DNA of 64,000 nucleotides, from assembly GCA_913020295.1 (NCBI GenBank), contig CAJWAA010000005.1, forward strand, positions 1 through 64,000. The letters run 5' to 3'. Origin of the DNA: an uncultured Flavobacteriaceae bacterium. GTDB lineage: Bacteria > Bacteroidota > Bacteroidia > Flavobacteriales > Flavobacteriaceae. The translations under genes and the position numbers were made by a program. This document shows, piece after piece, positions 36,072 to 44,613 of this stretch (position 1 is the first letter of the stretch; every line of letters begins with the position of its first letter). A model generated the notes under the pieces. It was given only the letters and a program-made list of their open reading frames with translations. It did no database searches and was not told where the DNA came from.

Positions 36072-36848
36072 TTAATTTGTCTTCATAATCAGCTCAAGAT
36101 CTACAGGAGGTTTTGTTTCCCTAGTGTCAGAAGTCAATTTCCATATTTGATCGGTAATAAAATCATTTTCAAAAATAATTCTCTCCCATTTTTTCCCCTC
36201 TACTGGCACCCTCCAAGTAAAATGGGTTCCATCTTGATATGCCTCATCATTTCTATCAACAATTTTGGTTAAAGCCCACCATCTCAAATTACCTTTTAAA
36301 ACTTGTTGATTAAAAAACGGCTTAGCTACATTAGATTCAAACTTTTCATATTCGTTATCTTTCTGAATCATAACAGTCATTCCCATTTTATCACCAACTC
36401 TCAAATCTCCTCCCGCGAAGATTGTTTGGTCAATCATTTCAATATGATACGTTCTGATTTTCTTCTTAACCTTTTTACCTAAAATTTTATCAACTCCTCG
36501 GGGTGACATTTTACCTCTTAACTTTGTTTTAATAGTCTTAACAACATCGCTGTAATTAAATTTTTTGTAAGCTAAATCTAATTGGTCCTTTGATAAAAAT
36601 TGATTAACTACCATGTAATCGGCCGTATTTTCATTGTGATCCTTTTTAGGAAGAATTTTCCAAAGTGACCAGCCTATTTTGGAATTATTGTCAACTCTAG
36701 ATTGATGAAACTCACTCCATAGCTTTTCTAACTCTAAATAGTTCTTTTCCATTCCGTCCTCTAGAACGAAAAAATCAACAACTGCATATTGGGAAAAGGA
36801 TAAATTTGTGACAAAAACAAGGGTAATTAGGAAACTATTTTTTTTCAT
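36072..36848 (-). CDS. Secreted protein, dimeric alpha/beta-barrel-like, unknown function
   Basis: A 258-aa protein with a signal peptide (SFSQ cleavage). The mature part shows two beta-alpha-beta units, VVDFFVLEDGMEKNYLELE... and MTVMIQKDNEYEKFES..., as in proteins built from tandem ferredoxin-like (ABM-type) halves. No catalytic residues are evident. It shares a 28-nt start-region sequence with the next upstream gene on the same strand (36988-37377), whose product has a similar N-terminal fold, so the two likely arose by duplication or shuffling. A terminator follows at 35974-35997. Confidence 0.65.
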   Translation of the reverse strand: MKKNSFLITLVFVTNLSFSQYAVVDFFVLEDGMEKNYLELEKLWSEFHQSRVDNNSKIGWSLWKILPKKDHNENTADYMVVNQFLSKDQLDLAYKKFNYSDVVKTIKTKLRGKMSPRGVDKILGKKVKKKIRTYHIEMIDQTIFAGGDLRVGDKMGMTVMIQKDNEYEKFESNVAKPFFNQQVLKGNLRWWALTKIVDRNDEAYQDGTHFTWRVPVEGKKWERIIFENDFITDQIWKLTSDTRETKPPVDLELIMKTN

Positions 36849-36867
36849 TTTATATAATTTATGGTTA
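36840..36867. repeat. 28-nt direct repeat, copy 1 (leader and start of 36072-36848)
   Basis: The leader, ATG and the first two Lys codons are identical to 37369-37396. The minus-strand reading starts TAACCATAAATTATATAAAA before the ATG. Confidence 0.85.
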
Positions 36868-36884
36868 ATAATTGCTAATGTAAC

Positions 36885-36906
36885 AAAACCTACAAAAGGG
36901 GTAGGT
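36885..36906 (-). terminator. Probable terminator of the 129-aa secreted protein gene
   Basis: ACCTAC/GTAGGT 6-bp stem with a 7-nt loop (36888-36906), followed on the minus strand by TTTGTT. It lies 80-100 nt past the stop at 36988. The T run is weak. Confidence 0.4.
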
Positions 36907-36987
36907 AGCTGACTTATTACGAAGTATAGGGTTTAACAAAAAATTCTCCGTTCGAGGATTATAATTTTATAATTAAATCAGATTAAA

Positions 36988-37377
36988 CTATAAGTCAACT
37001 CTAAAAACCTTTCTGTATAGATGTGTTTCATCCTCCCTTGTAAAAATTTTTTTAATCATTTCATTATAAGGCTTTTTAATTTTTTGATACTCCTCTCCTA
37101 AGTCATGAGTCATTTTATAATGCTTATCACTTGTGTAGTTACTTATTCGAAAGTATTTGAATGATATTAAATCATCTCCCTTTGCCTTATAAATTTTATA
37201 GAAATCTTTTCCAAAACCATTATTCTCCAATAATAAATTGACTTCAGAGTGAAAAGCTTTAAATTCTTCAACAAGTTCATTAGGTACATTAAAAAAGTGA
37301 ACACTTAGTCTTTCTGTATTTTGAGAATAAATAAATTTTGAAACAATTAGAGTAACTATCAATAATAATTTTTTCAT
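36988..37377 (-). CDS. Small secreted protein, alpha/beta-barrel-like, unknown function
   Basis: A 129-aa protein with a signal peptide (FIYSQ, then NTERL). The mature part, RLSVHFFNVPNELVEEFKAF and then ISFKYFRISNY, suggests one ferredoxin-like unit resembling the N-terminal half of the 258-aa neighbour. No active-site motif is visible. Its leader is a 28-nt identical copy of the neighbour's. Secreted, probably periplasmic. Confidence 0.6.
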   Translation of the reverse strand: MKKLLLIVTLIVSKFIYSQNTERLSVHFFNVPNELVEEFKAFHSEVNLLLENNGFGKDFYKIYKAKGDDLISFKYFRISNYTSDKHYKMTHDLGEEYQKIKKPYNEMIKKIFTREDETHLYRKVFRVDL

Positions 37378-37396
37378 TTTATATAATTTATGGTTA
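37369..37396. repeat. 28-nt direct repeat, copy 2 (leader and start of 36988-37377)
   Basis: Identical to 36840-36867 and likewise covers the first codons and leader of its gene. Confidence 0.85.
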
Positions 37397-37470
37397 GTAA
37401 ATCAAACCTAAAAAAATTATCTTTAAATAGTAAGTAAAAAATATTTTTTTGATTAGCAAATCAAATTATT

Positions 37471-38028
37471 ATGAAAATACTCGATTTAATAAAGTCTAGA
37501 AGATCAATCATGCCAGGTCAATATAATAATTCTCTAATAGATGATAGAGACATAAATCTAATTTTAGAGGCAGCTAATTGGGCTCCAACGCATAAAAAAA
37601 CTGAACCTTGGAGGTATAAAGTTCTTAAAAACCAAATCAAAGACGATTTTGGAAATTTTATGGGGAAAAAATACAAGGAATTAACACCAAACTTTTCAAA
37701 TTTTAAATACAAAAATTTAATTGAAAAGACCAAAAAATCATCTGTAATAATATTGATTTGTATGCAACGAGATCCAAATGAGTCTTTACCTGAGTGGGAG
37801 GAAATAGCCTCTGTTTCAATGTCTGTTCAAAATATGTGGTTAATGGCTACTAACCTTAAAATAGGAGCATATTGGAGTTCTCCTAAATTAATTAATTTTA
37901 TTGGTGAATTCATACCACTTGAGAATGGCGAAAGATGTCTGGGGATATTTTATATGGGGAAATACGACTATCAAACATCTATCCGAAGCCCAAGACCTAT
38001 TGATGATAAAGTCAAATGGTTTAAGTAG
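37471..38028 (+). CDS. Nitroreductase family protein
   Basis: A 185-aa FMN-dependent oxidoreductase. The FMN-binding start is IKSRRSIMPGQY, the conserved ANWAPTHKKTEPWRY follows, and the C-terminal half has SVQNMWLMATNLKIGAYWSSP and LGIFYMGKYD. It is closest in pattern to the YdjA-like small nitroreductases. The substrate is not known. It is divergent from the secreted pair at 36-37.4 kb. Confidence 0.92.
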   Translation: MKILDLIKSRRSIMPGQYNNSLIDDRDINLILEAANWAPTHKKTEPWRYKVLKNQIKDDFGNFMGKKYKELTPNFSNFKYKNLIEKTKKSSVIILICMQRDPNESLPEWEEIASVSMSVQNMWLMATNLKIGAYWSSPKLINFIGEFIPLENGERCLGIFYMGKYDYQTSIRSPRPIDDKVKWFK

Positions 38029-38102
38029 TAAATTACAACTAAATATATCTTGATAGGCTTGACCAAAAAGCAAAGAGGGGAAGAAGTAAGATTTCACTTA
38101 CA

Positions 38103-38234
38103 ATGAGAGAGTTCCTATTTGAGTTATTAAATGAAAATAGGGAAAAAATTATTTATATGATTGAGGAACTAACCCAAAGGCAATTTGAAGACACATATCT
38201 GCGCCTTATTCCCTTTATTTTCCTTATAATTTAA
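38103..38234 (+). CDS. Possible 43-aa small protein
   Basis: ATG at 38103 opens a 43-codon frame (MREFLFELLNENREKIIYMI, then EELTQRQFED and a hydrophobic end) that stops 5 nt before the methyltransferase ATG at 38240. The amphipathic helix-rich composition is protein-like, but the length is short and no family is recognised; it could be a leader or chance. Confidence 0.25.
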   Translation: MREFLFELLNENREKIIYMIEELTQRQFEDTYLRLIPFIFLII

Positions 38235-38239
38235 TTCAG

Positions 38240-38851
38240 ATGAAGAAAAATCCAATAGATGTTTTTAGTAATTGGGCTTTAATTGGCCGTGATGAGACTA
38301 TGGCACAGGGGCATGAAAATTCAGTTAGAGAAATGCTTGAACTGGTAACAATTGACAATAAAAAATTTAGCTTTATAGATGTAGGCTGTGGCAACGGGTG
38401 GGTAGTTAGAAAAATATCTGATTATCCTCACTGTGAATATGCTGCCGGAGTTGATGGATCACAAAACATGATTGATAAGGCTAAATCAATGGGTGTTGGA
38501 CGCGATTTTTTTTGCCGGGATATTAGGTGTTGGATTCCGCCTAGGACTTTTGATATAGTTCATTCAATGGAGGTTTTCTATTATGTAGAGCAGCCCGACA
38601 TATTGATCAGAAATATTTTTGATTTTTGGCTAAATCCCATGGGCAAACTAATCATGGGCATTGATTTTTATCATGAAAATACTCCCTGTCATTCTTGGCA
38701 AGAGGATTGTGGAATCAATATAATGCAATTATTCTCAAAGAATACTTGGATTAGTTTTTTCACAGAGGCAGGATTTAGAAAGATAACCTCTTATCATTTT
38801 GGAGCAAAAGATAATTGGAAAGGAACTTTGGTAGTTATGGGAGAAAAATGA
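38240..38851 (+). CDS. Class I SAM-dependent methyltransferase
   Basis: A 203-aa protein with the SAM-binding motif I FIDVGCGNGW (near residue 45), motif II AAGVDGS, and FDIVHSMEVFYYVEQP as motif IV. No extra domain. It resembles small-molecule methyltransferases of the methyltransferase-11/25 kind; the substrate is unknown. The gene stands alone. Confidence 0.9.
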   Translation: MKKNPIDVFSNWALIGRDETMAQGHENSVREMLELVTIDNKKFSFIDVGCGNGWVVRKISDYPHCEYAAGVDGSQNMIDKAKSMGVGRDFFCRDIRCWIPPRTFDIVHSMEVFYYVEQPDILIRNIFDFWLNPMGKLIMGIDFYHENTPCHSWQEDCGINIMQLFSKNTWISFFTEAGFRKITSYHFGAKDNWKGTLVVMGEK

Positions 38852-38943
38852 TAAAGCCAGTTTTTGATTCAAAAAAGAAAGATTCTTTAACTTTATAAAT
38901 CAAACAATTAATAATTTGTCAAATTGAGCTAATCGTTTAGAGA

Positions 38944-39726
38944 CTACTTTTTGGAAGAAAAAATGGTATCCATTTTCTCACGTTCCTCTTTAGCTAAATC
39001 TGAATCTACAAGGATTCTACCACTGTGTTCGTCTGTAATGATTTTTTGACGAGAGGCGATTTCCATTTGAATTTGTGGAGGAATGGTAAAATAAGATCCA
39101 CCTGAAGCTCCTCTTTCAATGGGTACAATGGCCAACCCATTTTTTACATTCTTCCTAATCTTTTGATATGCTTGAAAAAGGTGAGACTCTATCTTAACCT
39201 CATACTCTGAGGCCCTCTTTGCCAATAAGCTTTCTTCTTTTTCAGTCTCCTTAAGGATTTCGTCCAATTCCTCTTTTTTGGCTTTTAGATGTTTCTTTCG
39301 TTCAATTAGCTTTTCGTCTAGCTGGTTAATCGCCTCCAACTTAAGTTCTTTTTTTGCATTAAATTCTTTAATACGCTTCTCAGCCAATTGGATTTCTAGT
39401 TCTTGAAATTCTTGTTCTTTTACAATAGAATTATACTCTCTATTGTTTCGAACATTTTTTAATTTTTCCTCATATTTCTTAAATTCCTCTTTGGCGACCT
39501 CTATGTTGTTTTTTTGTTCGTTGGTTTGAAAATCAAAATCACTTACTTCTTGATTGAAATTTTCTAATCTTTTTTCCAGACCGGCTATTTCATTTTCAAG
39601 ATCTTCGACCTCAAGAGGTAATTCACCTCTTACATTTCTAATTTCGTCTACACGCGAATCAATTAGTTGTAAATCGTAAAGTGCTCTTAATTTGTCTTCT
39701 ACGGTTACCTCATTCTTTTTTGCCAT
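38944..39726 (-). CDS. Zinc-ribbon-family coiled-coil protein lacking its cysteines
   Basis: A 260-aa protein with a long N-terminal coiled-coil hairpin (KLRALYDLQLIDSRVDEI and on to about residue 190) and a C-terminal region of the C4-type zinc-ribbon family (CT398/YbgI-type). The two Cys pairs expected there are replaced: ASGGS stands where CxxC is usual and TDEHSGRIL where CENCGRIL is usual. The family is poorly understood; a nucleic-acid or FlgN-like role has been proposed. It overlaps the upstream Nif3 gene by 17 nt, a common pairing. Confidence 0.85.
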   Translation of the reverse strand: MAKKNEVTVEDKLRALYDLQLIDSRVDEIRNVRGELPLEVEDLENEIAGLEKRLENFNQEVSDFDFQTNEQKNNIEVAKEEFKKYEEKLKNVRNNREYNSIVKEQEFQELEIQLAEKRIKEFNAKKELKLEAINQLDEKLIERKKHLKAKKEELDEILKETEKEESLLAKRASEYEVKIESHLFQAYQKIRKNVKNGLAIVPIERGASGGSYFTIPPQIQMEIASRQKIITDEHSGRILVDSDLAKEEREKMDTIFSSKK

Positions 39727-40822
39727 CGGAAAAATACTTTACAGGGTTGGTTATGGATTTAGATAAAGCGATTGCAAAACTAGGTAATTTTTCGATAAGA
39801 TGGTCGTGTATCAATTTTTTTGTGAAACGTTCTGTTTCATAATGCCCGCCATCGACCAAAAGGATTTGATTTTCTGCTTGAAAAAAATCGTGGTATTTAA
39901 GGTCCGCAGTAACCAGTACATCTGCTTTTGTTTGTTTTGCATTGGGGATGGCAAAACTTCCCGATCCTCCCAGAACTGCTACTTTTTTTATTTTTCGATT
40001 GAGAAAGGGAGAGTGCCGAATGAAGTTTGTTTCCAGTTTTTGTCCCAACAATTTCAAAAAATCTTCTTCTGTCATTTCTTCTTTTAATATTCCCACACTT
40101 CCCATACCAATTTCAGAATTTTGATTATACAATCGATGAAGTTCGAAAGCAACCGCCTCATAAGGGTGATTTTCAAAAAGGGTTTTCAGTATTTTTTGTT
40201 CCAAGTGTTTTTGGAAAACCAAGTTGAGTTGAATTTCTTCGACTTCCTCACGTATCATTCGCTTGCCAAGGTAGGGTTTGGAATTTTCATTTCCTCTGAA
40301 TGATCCTTTTCCCGACGTCACAAAGCTACATTGGTCGTAATTGCCCATAGCTCCTGCACCGGCATCATAGAGCTTTTCCAGGAGGGAATTAGCATTTTCT
40401 TTGGGGACATACACAGTCAATTGTTTTAAAGTGTTTTTTTGTGGAATCAGTATCTGAATATCTCTTAACTCCAATACATTGGCTAAAGAGTGACTAACGC
40501 CTTTTTTGAGATTGTCCAGTGCCGTATGGATTGAATATATGGCAATGTCGTTTTTAATAGCTTTTGCCACCACACGTTCCACATATGTTTTTCCCGTAAT
40601 TTTTTTTAAGCCCGAAAAAATAATGGGATGAAAGCATAGGATGAAATTGTATTTTTTGTTTATTGCCTCTTCGACTACATTTTCAAGTACGTCATGGGTA
40701 ATCAGTATTCCAGTACATTCAGCTTCTGCCTTTCCAATCAGTAAACCTACATTATCAAAGCTCTCTGCATATACTGGTGGTGCCCATTGTTCCAGTATTA
40801 ATATTATTTCCTGAATCTTCAT
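39710..40822 (-). CDS. Nif3-like dinuclear metal center hexameric protein
   Basis: A 370-aa member of the NIF3/YqfO family (YbgI fold). Metal-ligand motifs include LCFHPIIFSGLKKI and SIHTALDNLKKGVS near the start, and VDGGHYETE near the end. A central PII-like insertion (about residues 130-240) includes GAGAMGNYDQCSFVTSGKG, as in the longer YqfO-type. It has been linked to metal storage or GTP cyclohydrolase folding; the role is unsettled. It is cotranscribed with the downstream coiled-coil gene. Confidence 0.9.
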   Translation of the reverse strand: MKIQEIILILEQWAPPVYAESFDNVGLLIGKAEAECTGILITHDVLENVVEEAINKKYNFILCFHPIIFSGLKKITGKTYVERVVAKAIKNDIAIYSIHTALDNLKKGVSHSLANVLELRDIQILIPQKNTLKQLTVYVPKENANSLLEKLYDAGAGAMGNYDQCSFVTSGKGSFRGNENSKPYLGKRMIREEVEEIQLNLVFQKHLEQKILKTLFENHPYEAVAFELHRLYNQNSEIGMGSVGILKEEMTEEDFLKLLGQKLETNFIRHSPFLNRKIKKVAVLGGSGSFAIPNAKQTKADVLVTADLKYHDFFQAENQILLVDGGHYETERFTKKLIHDHLIEKLPSFAIALSKSITNPVKYFSDGKKE

Positions 40823-40839
40823 TCCGATACTATTCTTTG

Positions 40840-40847
40840 CAAATATA
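40840..40847 (-). promoter_or_regulatory. -7 box TATATTTG for the Nif3 gene
   Basis: Exact TAnnTTTG on the minus strand, 17 nt before the ATG at 40822. Confidence 0.6.
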
Positions 40848-40904
40848 ATATTATCTTTCTGGGAGAGGAAAACCTCAGTTTTTACAATTCTACTAGGGTT
40901 TTAT

Positions 40905-40912
40905 TAAATTTG
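40905..40912 (+). promoter_or_regulatory. -7 box TAAATTTG for lpxK
   Basis: Exact TAnnTTTG 17 nt before the TTG start of lpxK; divergent from the Nif3 promoter. Confidence 0.6.
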
Positions 40913-40929
40913 ACAGAGTTAACGACAAA

Positions 40930-41934
40930 TTGAAAATAGCACGCTTACTTCTTTTTCCATTCGGAATCTTCTATGGTTGTATCATGGCCTTAAGGAATAA
41001 GCTGTTTGATTGGGGGATATTAGCTTCCAAAAATACTTTAATCAAGTCGATTGGTGTAGGAAATCTTGCCATGGGGGGAACCGGAAAATCGGTAGTTGTA
41101 ATGTACCTCATCAAAATGCTTAAGGATCAACGCATTGCTACATTGAGCAGAGGTTATGGAAGAAAAACCAGCGGTTTGATCATTGCCGGTCCAAAAGAGA
41201 ACCCCACAAGCTTAGGAGATGAACCGTTTCAGTTTTTTAAGCGTTATCCCGAGACGATTGTGGCAGTCTCTGAAAAAAGAACTCTTGGGATGAAAGCATT
41301 GGCTAAAATGGCTAATCCACCTAATTTAGTGGTCTTGGATGATGTGATGCAACACCGTTGGCTATGCCCTCAAATGATGATCATGACCTCCTCATTCCAT
41401 CGTCCTTATTTCAAAGATTTTGTTTTTCCTGCCGGGGATTTGAGAGAATTTAGATCGGGGGTCAGCCGGGCTGATGTTTTGTTGGTCACAAGAACACCGG
41501 AGGATCTGTCCCTAAGACAAAAAGAAACGTTTTTAAAAAATATTAAGATAAATGTTCCTATCTTTTTTACTAAAATTCGTTATTCAGAAGTGATAATGCG
41601 GTCCGACAAATCCCTAGACTCGAGCGTATTAATGGATGAGGATTTTTTACTAGTAACGGGAATTGCCGATACCCACCATTTGGTTTCTTATTTGAAAAAA
41701 AAATACAAAACATTTGATCATATAATGTTTAAAGATCATCATAATTATTCGCCCGCAGATGTTCAGATGATCAATGATCGTGCTGAAAAAAAACTAATTC
41801 TAACGACGGAGAAGGATTTCGCCAAACTCGAAAAAAACCTGTACAATCCCAAGCTGTATTGTCTTAGGATTGAACTTGATTTTGTCTTTGAGGAAGAACA
41901 GCATCTTTTTAAAAAGATGATAACATCACTCTAG
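40930..41934 (+). CDS. lpxK: Tetraacyldisaccharide 4'-kinase (lipid A)
   Basis: A 334-aa inner-membrane kinase adding the 4'-phosphate to lipid A precursor. An N-terminal hydrophobic helix (LLLFPFGIFYGCIMAL) is followed by the Walker A GNLAMGGTGKS, the catalytic-loop DDVMQHR, and SRGYGRKTSG. The start is TTG at 40930, well placed behind a promoter; no ATG fits. Ends overlapping the convergent lipA gene by 4 nt. Confidence 0.94.
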   Translation: MKIARLLLFPFGIFYGCIMALRNKLFDWGILASKNTLIKSIGVGNLAMGGTGKSVVVMYLIKMLKDQRIATLSRGYGRKTSGLIIAGPKENPTSLGDEPFQFFKRYPETIVAVSEKRTLGMKALAKMANPPNLVVLDDVMQHRWLCPQMMIMTSSFHRPYFKDFVFPAGDLREFRSGVSRADVLLVTRTPEDLSLRQKETFLKNIKINVPIFFTKIRYSEVIMRSDKSLDSSVLMDEDFLLVTGIADTHHLVSYLKKKYKTFDHIMFKDHHNYSPADVQMINDRAEKKLILTTEKDFAKLEKNLYNPKLYCLRIELDFVFEEEQHLFKKMITSL

Positions 41935-42815
41935 TGAATATGTTTGTGAGCTTTGTAGGAGGATCGAACCAACGGACCACTTTCTACATGTCTAAAACCT
42001 AAATCCTTGGCAACGGTTTCATACTTTTTAAACGTGTCGGGTGAGATAAAGGATTTTACTGGTAAATGCTTTTTGCTGGGTTGAAGGTATTGACCAATGG
42101 TTACAACTTCAACATCAGCATTTCTAAGATCATGGAGGGTCTCAAATACCTCTTCTTCAGTTTCACCAAGTCCAAGCATAATTCCAGACTTAGTGCGATT
42201 GACCCCCATTTGTTTGAGGTAATGTAAAACCTCTAAACTTTGGTCGTATTTGGCTTGAACCCTAACCTCTCTGGTCAATCTTCTGACGGTTTCGAGATTG
42301 TGAGAAACTACCTCGGGAGAAGCCTCTATGATACGATCAATATTGGTTTTGTTTCCTTGAAAATCAGGAATTAAAGTTTCTAGAGTGGTGTTAGGATTCA
42401 ATCGACGAACAGCTTTGATGGTCTCTTTCCAGATGATGGAACCCATGTCTTTAAGATCATCCCGGTCAACAGATGTTATTACCGCATGTTTAATTTTCAT
42501 GATCTTGATAGACTGTGCGACTTTTTCCGGTTCTTCCCAGTTCACAACTCCAGGTCTTCCCGTTTTGACGCCACAAAATCCACAGGAACGTGTACAAATG
42601 TTTCCCAATATCATAAATGTGGCAGTTCCTTCAGTCCAGCATTCCCCCATGTTGGGACAACTTCCCGAAGTACAAATCGTATTGAGTTTGTATTGATCTA
42701 CTAGCCCTCTAAGTTCTGTGTATTTTTTTCCTGTGGGGAGCTTTACTCTAATCCATTTTGGTTTACCAACGCCTTTATTATCCCTCTCTGCTATTTCCAA
42801 TTTTTTTTTTTTCAA
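41931..42815 (-). CDS. lipA: Lipoyl synthase
   Basis: A 294-aa radical-SAM enzyme that inserts two sulfurs into octanoyl-lipoyl domains. It has the auxiliary cluster motif CTSGSCPNMGEC and the radical-SAM motif CTRSCGFC, plus the C-terminal SGPLVRSSYKA. The TTG at 42815 overlaps the -7 box of its own promoter, so the true start is likely the TTG at 42800 or close by. It complements lipB at 16.7 kb. Overlaps the lpxK end by 4 nt. Confidence 0.96.
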   Translation of the reverse strand: MKKKKLEIAERDNKGVGKPKWIRVKLPTGKKYTELRGLVDQYKLNTICTSGSCPNMGECWTEGTATFMILGNICTRSCGFCGVKTGRPGVVNWEEPEKVAQSIKIMKIKHAVITSVDRDDLKDMGSIIWKETIKAVRRLNPNTTLETLIPDFQGNKTNIDRIIEASPEVVSHNLETVRRLTREVRVQAKYDQSLEVLHYLKQMGVNRTKSGIMLGLGETEEEVFETLHDLRNADVEVVTIGQYLQPSKKHLPVKSFISPDTFKKYETVAKDLGFRHVESGPLVRSSYKAHKHIH

Positions 42816-42843
42816 ATATACAAACTAAAATCAGAGACTCAAA
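42813..42843 (-). promoter_or_regulatory. Promoter of lipA inside the end of the Nramp gene
   Basis: On the minus strand -33 TTTG (42840-42843), 19 nt, then -7 box TATATTTG (42813-42820). The -33 lies within the last codons of the upstream transporter gene, giving lipA its own promoter. Confidence 0.7.
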
Positions 42844-44045
42844 AGGTAAACACCGGTGAAACCGATCAAGAAAACAATTCCTAATAGACTAAGGATTTTG
42901 ATTTTTAAGGAGGGATGATTTTCTTTTGGCATATAATTACTGGTAACTAGACGGTAATTTAAGATGGCATAAAAAGGTGCGGTTATAAAAGACAAAACGG
43001 TAGCAATTTGGACCAAAAGTCCCATTTCAGAGAGTAAAAAAAGAAAAATCAAACAAGTGCCTACGGCTAAAATCGTTATCCAAAAAATATAGAAATCTTT
43101 ATTTTTTTGCTTAAAAAGTAGTTGAACGGTTTTTGACATTGCTCGGGGGGAGGCGTCCAGAGTTGTTATGGTGGTGCTAATCATAGTTGTAAAGGCTGCA
43201 ATGGCAATTATTATATACCAAGATTCTCCCAGATTTGAAGTATAAAGATCAATTAATTGTCCTGCAAATTCATTTCCTTTATCTGAAAACTCTAGACCAG
43301 AGCCAAACATCACCAGTGCTCCTAAACCGAGAAAACAAATGCCTAAAATTACAGTTGTAATGTATCCTATATTAAAATCGAAAAGTCCCTCCTTTAGAGA
43401 AAATTTATTTTTGAGATCGGTTTTTTTTTCCAAAATCCATATAGAGTGCCATATGGAAATATCCATTGGTGCAGGCATCCATCCCATAAAGGCAATCAGA
43501 AATAAAATACTGTCTCCATTAGGAAACATCTGTGAAAAGACAAGTGATGTGTTACCTTTGAAAAATGCAATTGTAACTGCAAGAACACTACTTATTGTAA
43601 GGATAAGGATAATAACTTTTATGACCTTATCCAATAATTTGTATCTACCGATTAATAATATGCTAAAGCAAACTGCAGTAACGCCTATACTCCAATGGGT
43701 CATGTTGGTCTCAATTTCAAACAGATTAGAGGCCAGTCCAGCAGTAACAACAGTAACGGCAGTTTGAATGGTAAACATGGTGGCGACGTTGAGAAAAAAA
43801 TAGAGCCACAAAAAAATTTTACCAAGCTTATAATATCCATCTAATAAACTTTCTCCTGTAGCTAAAGCATACCTTGGTCCAAACTGAAAAAAAGGATATT
43901 TGAAAAGATTTACTAGCAACAAAGCCCACAACAGCCCCCAGCCATAATCCGCCCCAGCACGGGTGGATTGAACCAAGTGAGAGACACCAATTGCAGCTCC
44001 AGCAAATAGCAAGCCAGGGCCTAATTTTCTTATATTACCTAACAT
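42831..44045 (-). CDS. Nramp-related transporter with atypical metal site
   Basis: A 404-aa inner-membrane protein with about 11 helices and the LeuT-type fold of Nramp divalent metal transporters. In canonical Nramp the first helix carries DPGN and the sixth MPH; here the first helix reads GPGLLFAGAAIGVSHLVQS and the sixth region MGWMPAPMDIS near residue 190, so the usual Asp/Asn and Met/His ligands are replaced. It therefore belongs to the Nramp-like group of unknown substrate. Its start overlaps the end of an ECF sigma factor gene by 11 nt, so the two are cotranscribed. Metal specificity is inference only. Confidence 0.85.
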   Translation of the reverse strand: MLGNIRKLGPGLLFAGAAIGVSHLVQSTRAGADYGWGLLWALLLVNLFKYPFFQFGPRYALATGESLLDGYYKLGKIFLWLYFFLNVATMFTIQTAVTVVTAGLASNLFEIETNMTHWSIGVTAVCFSILLIGRYKLLDKVIKVIILILTISSVLAVTIAFFKGNTSLVFSQMFPNGDSILFLIAFMGWMPAPMDISIWHSIWILEKKTDLKNKFSLKEGLFDFNIGYITTVILGICFLGLGALVMFGSGLEFSDKGNEFAGQLIDLYTSNLGESWYIIIAIAAFTTMISTTITTLDASPRAMSKTVQLLFKQKNKDFYIFWITILAVGTCLIFLFLLSEMGLLVQIATVLSFITAPFYAILNYRLVTSNYMPKENHPSLKIKILSLLGIVFLIGFTGVYLLSL

Positions 44046-44592
44046 CCTGGTTAATTTCTTGATTTAGTAAATTTTTTGCCCTCAATAGCTTTACTTTAAT
44101 AGTGTTTATCGGTTGATCCATTTTTTTACTGATCTCTTTGTATGAAAGTCCATCAAAAAACCGAAGTCTTAATATTTCTCGATAATCTTTTTTCAGTGAC
44201 TTTATTTTGTTAAGTAGAGATTCTAAATTTTGGTTTGTGATTAAAACATCTTCTGGGGAGGGGTGACTCTCGGTTATAAACTCTTGTAAATCTGTAGGAT
44301 AGAATAATGTTGTAGGATTTTTTTTGTTGTTTTCCTTCCTTAAATGATCATTGTAAATATTTTTGGAAATGGCCAAGAGCCAGGTTTTAAATTCAAATTT
44401 ATCATTGAAAGTTGATATGCGATCAAAGGCCCTGGCGAATGTGATGATTGAAATTTCCTCAGCCAAATCCTTATTCCCTATTTTTTTTAGATGAAAATTA
44501 TAGAGATACCCCCAATGGTGCGTGAACAGGTCATTAAATGCCTTTTGATCATGTTCTTGCGCCTTTTCAATGACAAGTTTGACATTCTTCAT
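44035..44592 (-). CDS. ECF-type RNA polymerase sigma factor
   Basis: A 185-aa sigma-70 family protein with region 2 (LFTHHWGYLYNFHLKKIGNK, DLAEEISIITFARAF) and region 4 (YREILRLRFFDGLSYKEISK then a helix-turn-helix IKVKLLRA). No anti-sigma gene is adjacent; the downstream gene is the Nramp-like transporter, overlapping by 11 nt, and the upstream gene encodes a 67-aa Cys-rich protein, suggesting one functional unit. Confidence 0.93.
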   Translation of the reverse strand: MKNVKLVIEKAQEHDQKAFNDLFTHHWGYLYNFHLKKIGNKDLAEEISIITFARAFDRISTFNDKFEFKTWLLAISKNIYNDHLRKENNKKNPTTLFYPTDLQEFITESHPSPEDVLITNQNLESLLNKIKSLKKDYREILRLRFFDGLSYKEISKKMDQPINTIKVKLLRAKNLLNQEINQDVR

Positions 44593-44613
44593 ATAGGGAG
44601 TGAAGAAAGAGGT

